Notes under the pieces: model-generated
Databases searched by the model: none
What the model was told of the DNA's origin: nothing
Seen by the model: only the letters and a program-made list of their open reading frames with translations
Program-made: the position numbers and the translations under genes
Source: Vibrio quintilis
GTDB taxonomy: Bacteria; Pseudomonadota; Gammaproteobacteria; Enterobacterales; Vibrionaceae
Assembly (NCBI RefSeq): GCF_024529975.1
Contig: NZ_AP024897.1
Coordinates: forward strand, 434,001 to 498,000
Reading direction: 5' to 3'
Length of the DNA stretch: 64,000 bases
In this document: in pieces, positions 8,563 to 17,582 of the stretch
Numbering within the stretch: the first letter of the stretch is position 1
How the letters are laid out: each line of letters begins with the position of its first letter

Positions 8563-9792
8563 ATGTTAGTCCGGCTGGCGTGGCGCAATCTCTGGCGACA
8601 AAAACGGCGCACCATGCTGACGGCTTCGGCGCTGGCGCTGGCATTGCTGCTCTCCCTGCTGACCCGTGCGTTACAGGAAGGCAGTTATGCGCTGGGGATT
8701 GACCATGTGGCGCGCTTCTATACCGGTCTGATTCAGTTGCAAAACCCCGGTTATGCCGACAGCCTGAGTATTGATGACTTGCTACCGGCATCAGACGCTT
8801 TCATCCGCCCGGTGCGGGAACATCCTCAAATCTCTGATCGGCTGCCGCGTCTTGAATCTTTCGCGCTGGCAGCGGTAGGTGAACACTCTAAAGGCGTGAT
8901 GGTGATTGGTGCCGTTCCTGAACTGGAAGACGGTTATTCGAACCTCAGCCAGAAACTGAAGCAGGGGACATTTCTGACAGCCGGTGATAATCAAATCATG
9001 ATTGGGCAGGGGCTGGCGGACTATTTTCAGCTGAGTGTCGGTGACGAGATGATTCTTTATGGTCAGGGCTACCGCGGACAGACGGCTGCCGGGGTTTACC
9101 GGGTCAAAGGGATTCTGCATTTTCCCATGCCGCAGCTGGACCGGCAGCTGGTTTATATGCCGCTGAAATTAGCGCAAACCCTGTACAGTACCGGTGATCA
9201 GGTCAGTGCCTGGGTGCTGCATACTCATGATCTGGCGGCACTTCCACACATCATCACCGATCTTCAGGCCGGTTACGGCAGTCAGGTTAATGTACGTAGC
9301 TGGCAGGATCTGTCGCCTGAGCTGGCGCAGCAGATTCTGATGGATAAAGTCAGCGGAATTTTCATGATCTATGTGCTGTACGGCATAGTCGGTTTTGCCC
9401 TGTTTGCGACTGTATTGATGATGATCCTTGAACGCCAGCGCGAGTTTGCCGTGATGCTGGCGACCGGCATGTCGCGCGGACGGCTGGTGCGGCTGGTGAG
9501 CATTGAATCCCTGCTGCTGGCCGGGCTGGGCATTGTCATCGGGATGCTGGTCGCAACGCCGATCCTGATTTATCTCTGGTTTCATCCCATCGAGATGACC
9601 GGCGAGTCAGCACAAATGATGCTGGAATCGGGGTTCGAGCCGATCCTGCCGGTGTCGCTTGATCCACAGCTGGTGATTGATCAGGTGATCGCCGTGATGG
9701 TGTTGCTGGCGATCTGTCTGGTGTATCCGCTGTGGCGGATCTTTCGGCTGAACATCGTTGGCGGACTGAAAGGAGGCTCCCATGCTCATTAA
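8563..9792 (+). CDS. ABC transporter permease, FtsX/LolC/MacB type (first)
   Basis: A 409-residue permease with one N-terminal helix (residues ~17-37, after RLAWRNLWRQKRRT), a large periplasmic domain, and three C-terminal helices (about 270-395), the FtsX fold. The segment ILERQREFAVMLATGMSRGRLVRLV before the last helices is the cytoplasmic coupling region. The N-terminal AWRNLWR motif is shared with the next gene, so the two are a paralogous heterodimer. Its 3' end overlaps the next start by 11 bases, so translation is coupled. Confidence 0.9.
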   Translation: MLVRLAWRNLWRQKRRTMLTASALALALLLSLLTRALQEGSYALGIDHVARFYTGLIQLQNPGYADSLSIDDLLPASDAFIRPVREHPQISDRLPRLESFALAAVGEHSKGVMVIGAVPELEDGYSNLSQKLKQGTFLTAGDNQIMIGQGLADYFQLSVGDEMILYGQGYRGQTAAGVYRVKGILHFPMPQLDRQLVYMPLKLAQTLYSTGDQVSAWVLHTHDLAALPHIITDLQAGYGSQVNVRSWQDLSPELAQQILMDKVSGIFMIYVLYGIVGFALFATVLMMILERQREFAVMLATGMSRGRLVRLVSIESLLLAGLGIVIGMLVATPILIYLWFHPIEMTGESAQMMLESGFEPILPVSLDPQLVIDQVIAVMVLLAICLVYPLWRIFRLNIVGGLKGGSHAH

Positions 9793-11017
9793 ACTGGCAT
9801 GGCGCAATCTGTGGCGCAACAAACTGCGAACCGGTGTCATGCTGGGGGCGATGATGTTTGGGGTGATGGGCGCAGTGGTGATCACCGGGTTGATGTCCGG
9901 CATGCTCGATAACATGGCCCATAACGCGATTGACTGGCAGATTAGCCATATTCAGATTCATCACCGCCAGTACGTGAAGAATCCGGATATTCTGGCGACG
10001 ATTGACGATGCAGAGACGCTGCAACAGCAACTGGCCCGTCACCCGCAGGTCAAAGCATTCTCGGCCCGGTTTCTGATTGACGGGATGATTGGTTCCGCCC
10101 GCAGTTCCAAAGGCGTCCGGATTAACGGAGTCGACATTGCCACCGAAGAAAAGCTGACCCCGCTGGCGGGCAGTATGGTTCAGGGAGAATGGTTGTCACC
10201 GCAGGGGAAAAAGCCGGTGCTGGTATCGGCTAAAATCGCTAAACGGCTGAAATTAAGACTGAAATCCAAGGTAGTACTGACCTTTACCGACGGCCGGGGA
10301 GAAGTGACAGGTGCGGCATTCCGGGTGCGCGGGATTTTTCAGACCCCGTCCAGTCAGTTTGATGATAACCATATTTTCGTCCGGCGGGATGATTTGCAGA
10401 AAATCGCCGGGATGACCGGCGTGCATGAAATTGCGGTATTGGCAGTAAAGGCCGGGCAGGTCGATAACCTGCTGCCTCTGGCGCAGTTGCGGGCGCAAAT
10501 CGCAGCCGGAACTTCCGCGCAAAACCTGGTGCAGGACTGGACGCAGGTACAACCTTTGCTGGCGTCAATGCTGGCAACGACCCGGACAAGTTCTGCCATT
10601 ATTCTGGGGGTGTTTGTGCTGGCGATGGGCTTAGGCATCGTTAATGTGATGTTGATGTCGGTGTTCGAGCGCACGCAGGAATTTGGGGTGCTGATGGCGA
10701 TCGGGATGGAGAAACCCCGCCTGTTCCGGTTAATTCTGCTCGAAAGTTTCTGGCTGGGGACGTGTGGCGGAATGCTGGGTGTCGCGGGATGTGGCGCTCT
10801 GATCGCCCTGTTGCAGCAAACCGGTCTGCCGCTGGGGAGTATGGCGGAAGGCTTAGGTGCCTACGGGATTGATACCGTGCTGTATCCCAGAGTCCCGGCG
10901 GCGGAATATCTGGCGATGTTTGTCACGGTGGTCCTGTCAGCCCTGATTGCTGCTCTGTATCCGGCGTGGCAGATCTTAAAACAGCGCCCGGTCGAAGCGA
11001 TGGCGGAGAAACATTAA
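9782..11017 (+). CDS. ABC transporter permease, FtsX/LolE/MacB type (second)
   Basis: A 411-residue paralogue of the preceding permease: AWRNLWRNKLRT at the N-terminus, first helix, periplasmic domain of about 220 residues, and three C-terminal helices with the coupling segment FERTQEFGVLMAIGMEKPRLFRL. ATG at 9782 follows GGAGGCTCCC inside the end of the first permease. The stop overlaps the ATPase start by one base (TAATG). Together these give a type VII ABC exporter of the LolCDE/MacB kind. Confidence 0.9.
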   Translation: MLIKLAWRNLWRNKLRTGVMLGAMMFGVMGAVVITGLMSGMLDNMAHNAIDWQISHIQIHHRQYVKNPDILATIDDAETLQQQLARHPQVKAFSARFLIDGMIGSARSSKGVRINGVDIATEEKLTPLAGSMVQGEWLSPQGKKPVLVSAKIAKRLKLRLKSKVVLTFTDGRGEVTGAAFRVRGIFQTPSSQFDDNHIFVRRDDLQKIAGMTGVHEIAVLAVKAGQVDNLLPLAQLRAQIAAGTSAQNLVQDWTQVQPLLASMLATTRTSSAIILGVFVLAMGLGIVNVMLMSVFERTQEFGVLMAIGMEKPRLFRLILLESFWLGTCGGMLGVAGCGALIALLQQTGLPLGSMAEGLGAYGIDTVLYPRVPAAEYLAMFVTVVLSALIAALYPAWQILKQRPVEAMAEKH

Positions 11018-11706
11018 TGGCAATTGAAATCAGTCAGTTATGTAAAACATATCATCAGAATACCGATTTTCCGGTGCAGGCGGTGAAAGCGCTCGATCTG
11101 ACCATCGAACCGGGTGAGTTTGTTGCGATTATGGGGCCGTCCGGTTCGGGGAAAACCACATTGCTGAATCTGCTGAGCGGGCTGGATCATCCGACGTCTG
11201 GTGAAGTCAGTATCGATGGTTGTTACCTGAGTGAATTGAGTGAAAAGCAGTTGAGCGCTTTTCGCCGCGATCACATCGGATTTATTTTTCAGGACTACAG
11301 CCTGCTGCCGGTACTGACGGCACTGGAGAATGTGGAGTTCGTGATGCAATTGCAGGGGAAAAGTGATGCTGAGTGTCGTCAGCGGGCCACAGCATTGCTG
11401 GCTCAGGTCGGATTGAGTGAGCAGCAGAACAAACGGCCGGCAAGTTTATCGGGCGGACAGCAGCAGCGGGTTGCCGTAGCCAGAGCACTGGCGTCGCGTC
11501 CGCGGTTTGTCATGGCGGATGAACCGACCGCCAATCTGGATGCGCAGAGTACTGCCGGGTTGCTCGACATCATGCAGCAACTGAATGAAAGAGAAGGTAT
11601 TACGTTTATATTTTCCACCCATGACCCACGGGTGATCACCCGGGCCAGACGCGTGATTGTATTTGAAGATGGCAAGTTAAAGGACGATCAACGCAATGAT
11701 CGCTGA
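11017..11706 (+). CDS. ABC transporter ATP-binding protein, LolD/MacB type
   Basis: About 229 residues. Walker A GPSGSGKTT, Q-loop IFQDYSLLP, signature SLSGGQQQRV, Walker B FVMADEPTANLD and the H-loop THDPR are all present, so it should be an active ATPase. The start at 11017 (ATGGCAATTG) overlaps the permease stop; an upstream in-frame start at 10966 would run deep into the permease gene and is not credible. The sequence is most like ATPases of the LolD/MacB/FtsE group, matching the two FtsX-type permeases. Confidence 0.92.
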   Translation: MAIEISQLCKTYHQNTDFPVQAVKALDLTIEPGEFVAIMGPSGSGKTTLLNLLSGLDHPTSGEVSIDGCYLSELSEKQLSAFRRDHIGFIFQDYSLLPVLTALENVEFVMQLQGKSDAECRQRATALLAQVGLSEQQNKRPASLSGGQQQRVAVARALASRPRFVMADEPTANLDAQSTAGLLDIMQQLNEREGITFIFSTHDPRVITRARRVIVFEDGKLKDDQRNDR

Positions 11707-12874
11707 GATCCGGGTTTTGATCATCCTGATATCGCTGCTGAGCGGCATTACACAAGCGGCGATTCCCGGTCTGACGCCGGAAAAAGCTTGGGATCTGTCC
11801 GGTTATGTGACTTACCGGGCGACGCTCTCTGATCCGGAACATCAACCGCATCGCGTTGATCACATGTTGCACCAGCGAGTGAATCTTGAATATCGTTTTG
11901 ATGCCGGGCTGCGGCTCAATGCCGGAATGCGCAATCGGCTGATATGGGGCGACAGCGCAAAAAATCCTTTTTATGCGGCATCCGTGACACAGGATAACGG
12001 ATATGTTGATCTCTCTTCCAACTGGCATGAAGGCCGCCGTTCGGTGGGTAATAGTCAGCTTGATCGTTTGTATTTCACGTGGAACCATCAGGACTGGCAG
12101 GTGCAGGGCGGGCGACAGCGGATCAACTGGAGTATGGCCACAATCTGGAATCCGAATGATATTTTTAATGCCTACTCTTTGTATGAGATCGATTATGCCG
12201 AACGTCCGGGAACGGATGCATTGTTGATCAGCCGTAAAACCGGTTATGCCAGCGGCGCAGAGCTGGCGTATAACCCCAATAAAAACAGTGAACTGACGGG
12301 TTATTCCGGCCGCTGGTTCTTCAGCACAAACGGATGGGACATACAGTTACTGGGTGGAAAGTCCGGGCTGGATCATGTGCTTGGGGCCGGGTTTGCCGGA
12401 GATATCAAAGGGGCCGGTTTTCGGGGAGAATTGAGTTGGTTTCAGCCGGATCGCTGCCACTGGCAGGGCAAAGAGACTGAATCAACCCTGGTTTCGACGC
12501 TGGAAACAGATTACAGCTTTGCCGGTGAAAATAACTGGCTGGTCAAAGCAGCGTGGTTGTATCTCTCTCATGCCGAAGATGTTTTCAGTGCTGCCACGTT
12601 TTTGAATCAGTCGCTGAGCGCCCGCAGGCTGAGTTTCTCCCGCCACAGTTATTATGGTGAAGCCGGATTTGATCTGTCGGCTTTGCTGCGGCTGACCTTC
12701 GCCGGGATTTATTATCAGGATCGTTCGGTTTATCTCAGTTTCTCTGGTCAGTATTCACTGGCAGATGACTGGCAACTGCACAGCGGCGTTCAGTATTTTG
12801 GCGGTGCTGACAGCAGTGTGTACGGGCAGCATCCGCAGGCGCTTTTTTATGGATTGATCCGCTGGAATTTTTAA
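11696..12874 (+). CDS. Outer-membrane beta-barrel protein of the ABC export operon
   Basis: A 392-residue protein with a signal peptide ending near TQAA and many alternating amphipathic strands (for example LRLNAGMRNRLIWG, WQVQGGRQRINW), ending in aromatic-terminated IRWNF typical of outer-membrane barrels. It overlaps the ATPase gene by 11 bases. It resembles alginate-export/DUF1302-like barrels in general features, but I cannot name the family. The position as last gene of the operon suggests it is the outer-membrane receiver or exit for whatever the ABC system and the LolA-like carrier move. Confidence 0.78.
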   Translation: MIAEIRVLIILISLLSGITQAAIPGLTPEKAWDLSGYVTYRATLSDPEHQPHRVDHMLHQRVNLEYRFDAGLRLNAGMRNRLIWGDSAKNPFYAASVTQDNGYVDLSSNWHEGRRSVGNSQLDRLYFTWNHQDWQVQGGRQRINWSMATIWNPNDIFNAYSLYEIDYAERPGTDALLISRKTGYASGAELAYNPNKNSELTGYSGRWFFSTNGWDIQLLGGKSGLDHVLGAGFAGDIKGAGFRGELSWFQPDRCHWQGKETESTLVSTLETDYSFAGENNWLVKAAWLYLSHAEDVFSAATFLNQSLSARRLSFSRHSYYGEAGFDLSALLRLTFAGIYYQDRSVYLSFSGQYSLADDWQLHSGVQYFGGADSSVYGQHPQALFYGLIRWNF

Positions 12875-13036
12875 CCGGATCTGGCTGGGCGACTTAACGC
12901 CTTTAAAGTAATCACTCATCAGGAATCCCGCTTTATCAGCAGAGAATCACAGATATTTAATATGCACGTTGATTAATACTTTTGTTGTGCTAGTTTTCCG
13001 CGGCTGAATCGGTTCACTTTCCGTGTAATCAATAAA

Positions 13037-13179
13037 TATACCCAAACTTACCCGCAGGGTGAGCTGAAAGGCACATCTCTGTGTCAAGAGAATTCGAAAG
13101 GTGGGTCCATTCCTGCATTCCCTTTCCTTGAACAGTACCTTTCGGCTGCACGCATGAATCTTCAGGTTGCTTGGGTATA
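13037..13179. mobile_element. MITE-like element of a Vibrio intergenic repeat family
   Basis: A 143-bp non-coding element bounded by TATACCCAA on the left and TTGGGTATA on the right. The interior contains GGGTGAGCTGAAAGG and GAAAGGTGGGTCCATTCC and a right arm GCATGAATCTTCAGGTTGC. The terminal inverted repeats with TA ends and the lack of an ORF fit a miniature inverted-repeat element. The right end overlaps the possible 5' extension of the GH32-like gene. Shorter relatives occur at 531, 3707, 15284 and, weakly, 44059 and 54326. Confidence 0.75.
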
Positions 13180-13212
13180 AAACCAATAAAAATAATATCA
13201 GGGATTCGTCAG

Positions 13213-14103
13213 ATGGACATATCATCAATCGTCAGCTTCAAAAACACAGCAGTCAGGTATTTCTGCTTTATTATCGTTACAGGTATTGTCAGTGCTATTG
13301 TAGCCAATAGCTTTGCCGTTGATAAATTCGGTGCCGCTTTTCACTGGCCGGAATATCCGGGGCAGATAACCTCAGCCCGTTATCCGGGCTACCATGATCA
13401 CCATGCTTTGAATGCCGTATCCTGGAATCCGGCGCAGGAAGAGAAGAATTTCTGGCAGGGTTGGATGAATCAGCGGAATTATATCAAAGAGTCCTCTTTA
13501 GCACGTTGGTGCGGTGCTGATTCGGCCGCCCGTGAAATCAGCCTGAAAACCCTTGATGGCCGGGTCAGTCTGACACCCACGCCGGTATCCGGTTTAAGTG
13601 GATTAAGAGACTCTTTGTTGTATCACTCAGAGCAGTCGCTTGAAATTAAACCGGGCATTACCTTACTGCAGGATCATCAGGTTGATGTGCCGGTATTTGA
13701 GATTGAAGCAGAGATTATGCCGGAGATGGCGAGAGAAGTCGGATTTCAGATCCGCTCAGGTGAGGCCGGTGCGGTTGCCGTGATTGGTTATGATGCGGTG
13801 ACGGAACGTCTTTATATTGATAGTCACCACGCCAGACATCGTCAGTTTGCCGGTTTTCTTCCGTCAAAGCATGAGACACAGGTGAAATTAAATTCGGGTG
13901 TGCTGAAATTACGGATTCTGGTGGATATGTCTTCAGTGACGGTTTTTTCCGGGGTCGGAGACGTCCTGTTGACCGGGCAGATTTTTCCGCAGTTATCCGA
14001 TACCGGCATGAAACTGTTCAGCTATGGTGGCGCATCTGTTTTGAAAAAAATATCGGTTTGGTCGGTGCATTCCATCTGGGAGCATTCGCACCTGATTTTT
14101 TAA
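13213..14103 (+). CDS. GH32-like protein reduced to the C-terminal beta-sandwich
   Basis: About 296 residues. The N-terminus carries a hydrophobic signal-like helix (FCFIIVTGIVSAIVA). From about residue 80 it matches the end of a glycoside hydrolase family 32 enzyme (levanase, fructanase, invertase): FWQGWMNQRNY corresponds to the conserved GWMNNWxY region, followed by the C-terminal sandwich with GYDAVTERLYID, LKLRILVDMSSVTVF and the closing SVWSVHSIW. The catalytic five-bladed propeller, including the WMNDPNG nucleophile motif, is absent. It is either an internal-deletion remnant or a secreted fructan-binding module. The start at 13213 avoids reading into the MITE; AGGGA lies 9 bases upstream. 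Confidence 0.72.
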   Translation: MDISSIVSFKNTAVRYFCFIIVTGIVSAIVANSFAVDKFGAAFHWPEYPGQITSARYPGYHDHHALNAVSWNPAQEEKNFWQGWMNQRNYIKESSLARWCGADSAAREISLKTLDGRVSLTPTPVSGLSGLRDSLLYHSEQSLEIKPGITLLQDHQVDVPVFEIEAEIMPEMAREVGFQIRSGEAGAVAVIGYDAVTERLYIDSHHARHRQFAGFLPSKHETQVKLNSGVLKLRILVDMSSVTVFSGVGDVLLTGQIFPQLSDTGMKLFSYGGASVLKKISVWSVHSIWEHSHLIF

Positions 14104-14191
14104 CCGGTCTTTTTCAATGCTGGTTTTCCGGCCGGAGTCTCTGGTGAGGATTGTTGCTAAGGCTTATTCGTCAGGCTTTCTGCTGAGAACT

Positions 14192-15142
14192 TTAATAGCC
14201 GACCGGTGGCGGGTTTGCCATCCATTCTGCTTTGGTCAGGTAAGTTTTACCGCCGGACTGATAAAACGGGCTGCTTTTGTCAACAATCGACAGATCATCC
14301 GGGGCGACGGTGCCCATATAAAACCATGTGGGTGTCAGGCTCAGGTACTGGAAGCGGCTGCCGCCCACACCGGGTAAATAATTGGCATCGGCAAAACTGC
14401 CCTCAGCGACGGACAAATCTGCCGAAGGATAATAGTCGGCGCCGACACTGATCAGAATTTTTGCATTTCGGATACTTGCCGGTTCCTCATCATTTTCCGG
14501 TACCAGCCATGCTTTGACTCTGACAAACGCCGCCAGAATATTGTCTGCATCAAAACTGATGATATCGGTGCCGCCATGAACCGGAAAACCCTGCGGATGT
14601 AACTGATATTCCCTGAGATTATCAGCTGCAATACGATAAGGCGTGTCCGCGATAAACTGCTTCATGTCGGAAGAATAGTAGGCGGCCCAGCTGATGGCCT
14701 GATGTGCCGGTGTGATATTTTCCCATCTTGCTGTGGCAGGATCGTTGCTGCCATCGGTTGAACGCAGCAGCCATATATCTCCCTCTTTCATTTTTACCCG
14801 GACATGTTTGACCAGATTATCCTGTTGCTCGAATATAGTGACCCACAGAGTGATTGCGTGCCACGGTGCGGATGTCGTCAGCGCCGGGTCGGTAATGTCA
14901 CTGGCCCAGTATGCCGGTGCACTGTCTCCCCGGGGAATCCCCTGAACAATCGCGGCCCCCTGCGTCCAGCCCGGACTTGGCTGGCTTTTCGGATGAATCC
15001 GGCCGGAATGCAGTTCAGCATCATTCCGGAGTGCCATTGAAGCATAGGTGAAACTTGCCGTGACATGATACATATCAGAAAACCCTGACAGGCATATCAG
15101 GCTGCAGAGTAAAGCTCCGCGTGTGAGATTGTCTCTCTTCAT
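14192..15142 (-). CDS. Unrecognised secreted protein
   Basis: About 316 residues starting at 15142, where GGAGGCCAAT precedes the ATG; an in-frame upstream start at 15202 lacks such a site. A signal-like segment (GALLCSLICLSGF) follows two charged residues. The mature part is rich in Trp, Tyr, Ser and Asp (for example WLLRSTDGSNDPATARW and GTDIISFDADNI) and has the look of a beta-rich extracellular protein. I do not recognise a family. It is convergent with the GH32-like gene and sits alone. Confidence 0.7.
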   Translation of the reverse strand: MKRDNLTRGALLCSLICLSGFSDMYHVTASFTYASMALRNDAELHSGRIHPKSQPSPGWTQGAAIVQGIPRGDSAPAYWASDITDPALTTSAPWHAITLWVTIFEQQDNLVKHVRVKMKEGDIWLLRSTDGSNDPATARWENITPAHQAISWAAYYSSDMKQFIADTPYRIAADNLREYQLHPQGFPVHGGTDIISFDADNILAAFVRVKAWLVPENDEEPASIRNAKILISVGADYYPSADLSVAEGSFADANYLPGVGGSRFQYLSLTPTWFYMGTVAPDDLSIVDKSSPFYQSGGKTYLTKAEWMANPPPVGY

Positions 15143-15283
15143 ATTGGCCTCCATATCGCTCGCGTGATGGTGTTGCGCGATGAGATACAACGGTTGTGTC
15201 ATTACTGGTGATAAACCGTACAGTATGAGTATAGATGTTCAGGGATACGTTGGAGGTGTGTTAATTTTATGAAATTAATTTAA

Positions 15284-15332
15284 TATACACCCAAACAACC
15301 TGAATCATGCATCTTCAGGTTGCTTGGGTATA
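15284..15332. repeat. Vibrio intergenic inverted repeat (intact)
   Basis: CCCAAACAACCTGAA and TTCAGGTTGCTTGGG form a near-perfect inverted repeat around ATCATGCATC, with TATA at both ends. This is the cleanest copy of the family in the window. Confidence 0.85.
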
Positions 15333-15433
15333 ATCCTTTCATTAAACCGTTTATCAGAAAGCATTTGATCAGGGAGGATTTGATCAGGAAACAGCTCATC
15401 AGGAAACCCGTTCGCCAGAACAACCTGTGAGTC

Positions 15434-15466
15434 AAAAAAAACCAGCCCTGATGATCAGGCTGGTTT
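15434..15466 (-). terminator. Bidirectional rho-independent terminator
   Basis: AAAAACCAGCC and GGCTGGTTTT form a stem around TGATGATCA. On the minus strand it ends in a long run of T and lies about 55 bases after the stop of the P-type ATPase, so it should end that operon. Confidence 0.82.
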
Positions 15467-15521
15467 TGGTGGATCCTTATTGATCAGGTATGAATTTATC
15501 GGGCATGCTATCCGGAGATTG

Positions 15522-17582
15522 TTATCCGGAATGCCTGACCGCGACTGACCGGGCAAGAATGCCCAGTGTGGTGCTGTTGTGCAGCAGTGAACTCATAGTG
15601 GGTGAGAGCCAGCCCATCGCCGCTGCCAGCATGATGCCGCTGTTGACATACTCTGCAATTTTGATGTTGCTTTGAATCACGGACATCGCCATCTGCGCCA
15701 GTTTGCGGGCTTCGACCAGGCTGCTGAGCTGATCATGCAGCAGCACGACATCAGCGACCTGCCTTGCCAGCTCTGTCCCCATACACATGGCAATACCGAT
15801 ATCGGCCTTACTTAATGCCGGGGCATCATTAACGCCATCACCTACAAACATGACGGTATGACCGCGCGCCTGAAGTGATTCAATAATCGAGGATTTACTT
15901 TCAGGTGTGGCCTCTGCGTACACTTCATCAAAATGCATTTCATCGCCGAGCTTCTGCGCCTTGAACTTTCTGTCACCGGAGATCATCACCAGATGATTTA
16001 CCCCCAGTTCCCGCAGCTGTTCGAGGGTTTCAAATGCATCTTCGCGCAGGTGATCCCGCAGACCAATCATGCCGATCAGCTCGCCTTCATAAGAGATGAA
16101 CAACAGATGCCGTCCGATCGCTTCATATTCGGTGATTTGATCTTCGTAAGGTGAAAAATCAACGTCTTCATGGGCTTCAAGAAAATGCCGGCTGCCCATG
16201 ATCAACCCATGATGATTCAGCGTGGTTCTCAGCCCGTGGGCGATGATGTATTCCACTTCACCATGATCGATGTGCGGCAGCTTATGATTGCGGGCTGCAT
16301 TGACAATCGCCTGAGACAGCGGATGATTACTGTGCTCTTCTACTGATGCAGTAATCGCCAGTATATCCCGGGCGCTGTTGCTGCTGCTGAAAGAGACAAT
16401 ATCCGTGACTTCCATATCACCATAAGTCAGCGTACCGGTTTTATCGAACACACAGGTATCGACTTTCACCAGCTTTTCAATCGCGCTGCCGCCTTTCAGC
16501 AGGATGCCGTTTTGCGCTGCCCTGAACATGATTGACTTGAAGGTCACCGGGGTGCTCAGCTTCAGCGCACAGGAGTAATCGACCAGGAACACAGAAGCCA
16601 CCCGGTTGATATCCTGCGTCAGAATAAATACACCCGCACCGATACCGAGGGTGATTTTCACCCGCCGGTCAGCCATCTCCTGCGTGATCTGCTGGGTTTC
16701 ACTCTTCTCAGACAGCGAATCATAAATCAGCTTCGCAATCTGGGCTGTGGTGGATTCACTGCCGACTTTCTCAACCCGGACTTTGATTTGACCTTCATGA
16801 ATCGACGTGCCGGAGTAAACCAGTGCGTCGATTTCGCGGCGGACCGGAACGCTTTCTCCGGTCAGGGAGGCCTGATTGATTAAGGCCATGCCGTCTTCGA
16901 TATGACCGTCAACCGGGATCGCGTCACCGGGAGAAAGCTCGATCAGGTCGCCTTCTTTGAGCCGGGAAGAATGACGCTGCTCTCTGCGTCCGTCTTCATC
17001 GATCATCCAGACCTGGGTGTCCTGCGGGGTCATCAAATCTGCCAGCAGGCGATCACTGTTACGGCAGGTTCGCTGCTCCATATATTCCCCGAGACTGATC
17101 AGGCTCTGCGTAACCATGGCGGTGCGGTAATCTTCCCGCCAGAAAGACAGTCCGAGCGCGACAGCATCAAGCACTTCAACCGAGAGTTTTCTGTCTTTAA
17201 GTTCGGACAAACCGGTCTGCAACGACGGTGCGATCAGCTTTGCGGTTGTCAGCGCACCGAGGTGCTGCGGCAGTAAAATGGCAGAGAGAATGCCAATCAG
17301 ATTCAGCGCCACATCGCCACGGGTATATTGATGTTCAGAGTCTGCGTATTCTGCTTCGCGCAGGTTCAGGGCCGCAATCCGGGCCTGAATGGTGTCTGAG
17401 TCCAGCAGTTGTGGATCGAACTCAACCACCACTGAACCTGCATATTCATTGACCCGGACTTCCCGGACACCCTGAATGGCGATCAGGCTTTGTTTTATCC
17501 AGTCTCCGATTCCCCGGTGTTGAATCAGCGTCCGTGATTTAAAACGGATACGTCCGGGAAAAGAATGTTGAATACTAATCAC
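15522..17582 (-). CDS. P1B-type metal ATPase with SCA motif in place of CPC
   Basis: A 686-residue P-type ATPase. Order: N-terminal HMA2-like domain (residues ~1-75, starting HSFPGRIRFKSRTL, without a CxxC site), membrane helices, actuator loop with TGES, a helix with Ser337-Cys338-Ala339 at the site where metal pumps carry CPC, phosphorylation motif DKTGT with Asp380, HP motif SNHPLSQA, hinge VGDGVNDAPAL, and terminal helices containing LLHNSTTLGIL. Motifs for turnover are complete. The non-CPC metal site resembles pumps such as mycobacterial CtpC-type ATPases, where Mn or Zn is handled, but the metal here is unknown. It is the last gene of a five-gene minus-strand operon and overlaps the preceding gene by 8 bases. 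Confidence 0.88.
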   Translation of the reverse strand: MISIQHSFPGRIRFKSRTLIQHRGIGDWIKQSLIAIQGVREVRVNEYAGSVVVEFDPQLLDSDTIQARIAALNLREAEYADSEHQYTRGDVALNLIGILSAILLPQHLGALTTAKLIAPSLQTGLSELKDRKLSVEVLDAVALGLSFWREDYRTAMVTQSLISLGEYMEQRTCRNSDRLLADLMTPQDTQVWMIDEDGRREQRHSSRLKEGDLIELSPGDAIPVDGHIEDGMALINQASLTGESVPVRREIDALVYSGTSIHEGQIKVRVEKVGSESTTAQIAKLIYDSLSEKSETQQITQEMADRRVKITLGIGAGVFILTQDINRVASVFLVDYSCALKLSTPVTFKSIMFRAAQNGILLKGGSAIEKLVKVDTCVFDKTGTLTYGDMEVTDIVSFSSSNSARDILAITASVEEHSNHPLSQAIVNAARNHKLPHIDHGEVEYIIAHGLRTTLNHHGLIMGSRHFLEAHEDVDFSPYEDQITEYEAIGRHLLFISYEGELIGMIGLRDHLREDAFETLEQLRELGVNHLVMISGDRKFKAQKLGDEMHFDEVYAEATPESKSSIIESLQARGHTVMFVGDGVNDAPALSKADIGIAMCMGTELARQVADVVLLHDQLSSLVEARKLAQMAMSVIQSNIKIAEYVNSGIMLAAAMGWLSPTMSSLLHNSTTLGILARSVAVRHSG

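Noticed and set aside
10966-11016. N-terminal extension of the ABC ATPase
   Set aside because: It is encoded within the permease gene in another frame and is not part of the ATPase family fold; ATG 11017 is the natural coupled start.
13171-13212. Longer start for the GH32-like gene at TTG 13171
   Set aside because: It would lie inside the terminal repeat of the MITE-like element; ATG 13213 has a better ribosome site.
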